Assembly: GCA_937138955.1 (NCBI GenBank)
Contig: CAKZPJ010000022.1
Span: 1 to 6,935, forward strand
Length of the DNA: 6,935 bases
Reading direction: 5' to 3'
Source: an uncultured Flammeovirgaceae bacterium
GTDB lineage: Bacteria; Bacteroidota; Bacteroidia; Cytophagales; Cyclobacteriaceae
A program made the translations under genes and the position numbers. The notes under the pieces were generated by a model that worked only from the letters and a program-made list of their open reading frames with translations, was not told where the DNA came from and did not search any database. Positions within the stretch are counted from its first letter, which is position 1, and each line of letters opens with the position of its first letter. Below are positions 6,850 to 6,935 of the stretch, piece by piece.

Positions 6850-6935
6850 ATGCCACGCAAATATATGAAAGCGATAGTAGGTGTATTGAGTATAGTACTT
6901 GGTTTATTTCTGAATGTGCCACTGAGCAATGCTCA
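6850..6935 (+). CDS. Exported protein, N-terminal fragment (3'-partial)
   Basis: An open frame starts with ATG at 6850, immediately after the lipoprotein stop (6847-6849), and runs off the right edge after 28 complete codons. It encodes MPRKYMKAIVGVLSIVLG followed by a hydrophobic stretch and LSNA, a good signal peptidase I site, so the product is very likely secreted to or beyond the periplasm. An in-frame ATG at 6865 (MKAIVGV) would also give a complete signal peptide; the upstream ATG is preferred only weakly, because of its tight coupling to the preceding stop. No cysteine lipobox is visible. The mature protein lies outside the window, so no function can be proposed. The zero-base gap implies co-transcription, and perhaps translational coupling, with the lipoprotein gene. 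Confidence 0.6.
   Translation, partial: MPRKYMKAIVGVLSIVLGLFLNVPLSNA

Noticed and set aside
2..6935. tRNA, rRNA, CRISPR array, insertion sequence, attachment site or long direct repeat
   Set aside because: None was seen by eye; the gaps are 37, 36, 139, 105 and 0 bp and leave little room for them.

Overview
The window looks like a chromosomal segment from a member of the Bacteroidota, probably the order Cytophagales. The clues are moderate-to-low GC with AT-rich gaps, start codons without Shine-Dalgarno sequences, two promoter candidates resembling the Bacteroidota TTTG / TAnnTTTG consensus, and protein families whose closest style is Bacteroidota (coiled-coil/PAS/SpoIIE phosphatase, SiaB-type kinase, DUF1987/SiaC, TerB-fused ABCG-like transporter). 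The taxonomic call is inference; no rRNA or other marker gene is present. All six genes lie on the + strand.

Layout: (1) positions 2-1630, the C-terminal part of a sensor protein (coiled coil, two PAS domains, PPM/SpoIIE serine/threonine phosphatase) whose start lies left of the window; (2) 1668-2210, a SiaB-type HATPase-fold protein kinase; (3) 2247-2609, a DUF1987/SiaC-type small phosphoprotein; (4) a 139-bp gap with two small inverted repeats and a good promoter candidate; (5) 2749-5838, a 1029-residue single-chain half-transporter with an N-terminal TerB-like domain, a beta-rich FHA-like linker, an ABCG-type ATPase and six membrane segments with a large outside loop; (6) a 105-bp gap with a second promoter candidate; (7) 5944-6849, a lipoprotein of unknown function; (8) from 6850, the first 28 codons of another exported protein, directly abutting the lipoprotein stop.

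How it may work: by analogy with Pseudomonas SiaA/SiaB/SiaC, the kinase (gene 2) should phosphorylate a conserved threonine on the small protein (gene 3), and the PAS-regulated phosphatase (gene 1) should remove it in response to a signal. In Pseudomonas the output is the diguanylate cyclase SiaD. No GGDEF gene is present here; the next genes instead encode an envelope transporter with a cytoplasmic TerB-like domain, a lipoprotein and an exported protein. The most interesting hypothesis is that the Sia-type phospho-switch controls this envelope machinery, although the promoter candidate in front of the transporter allows the two groups to be separate transcription units.
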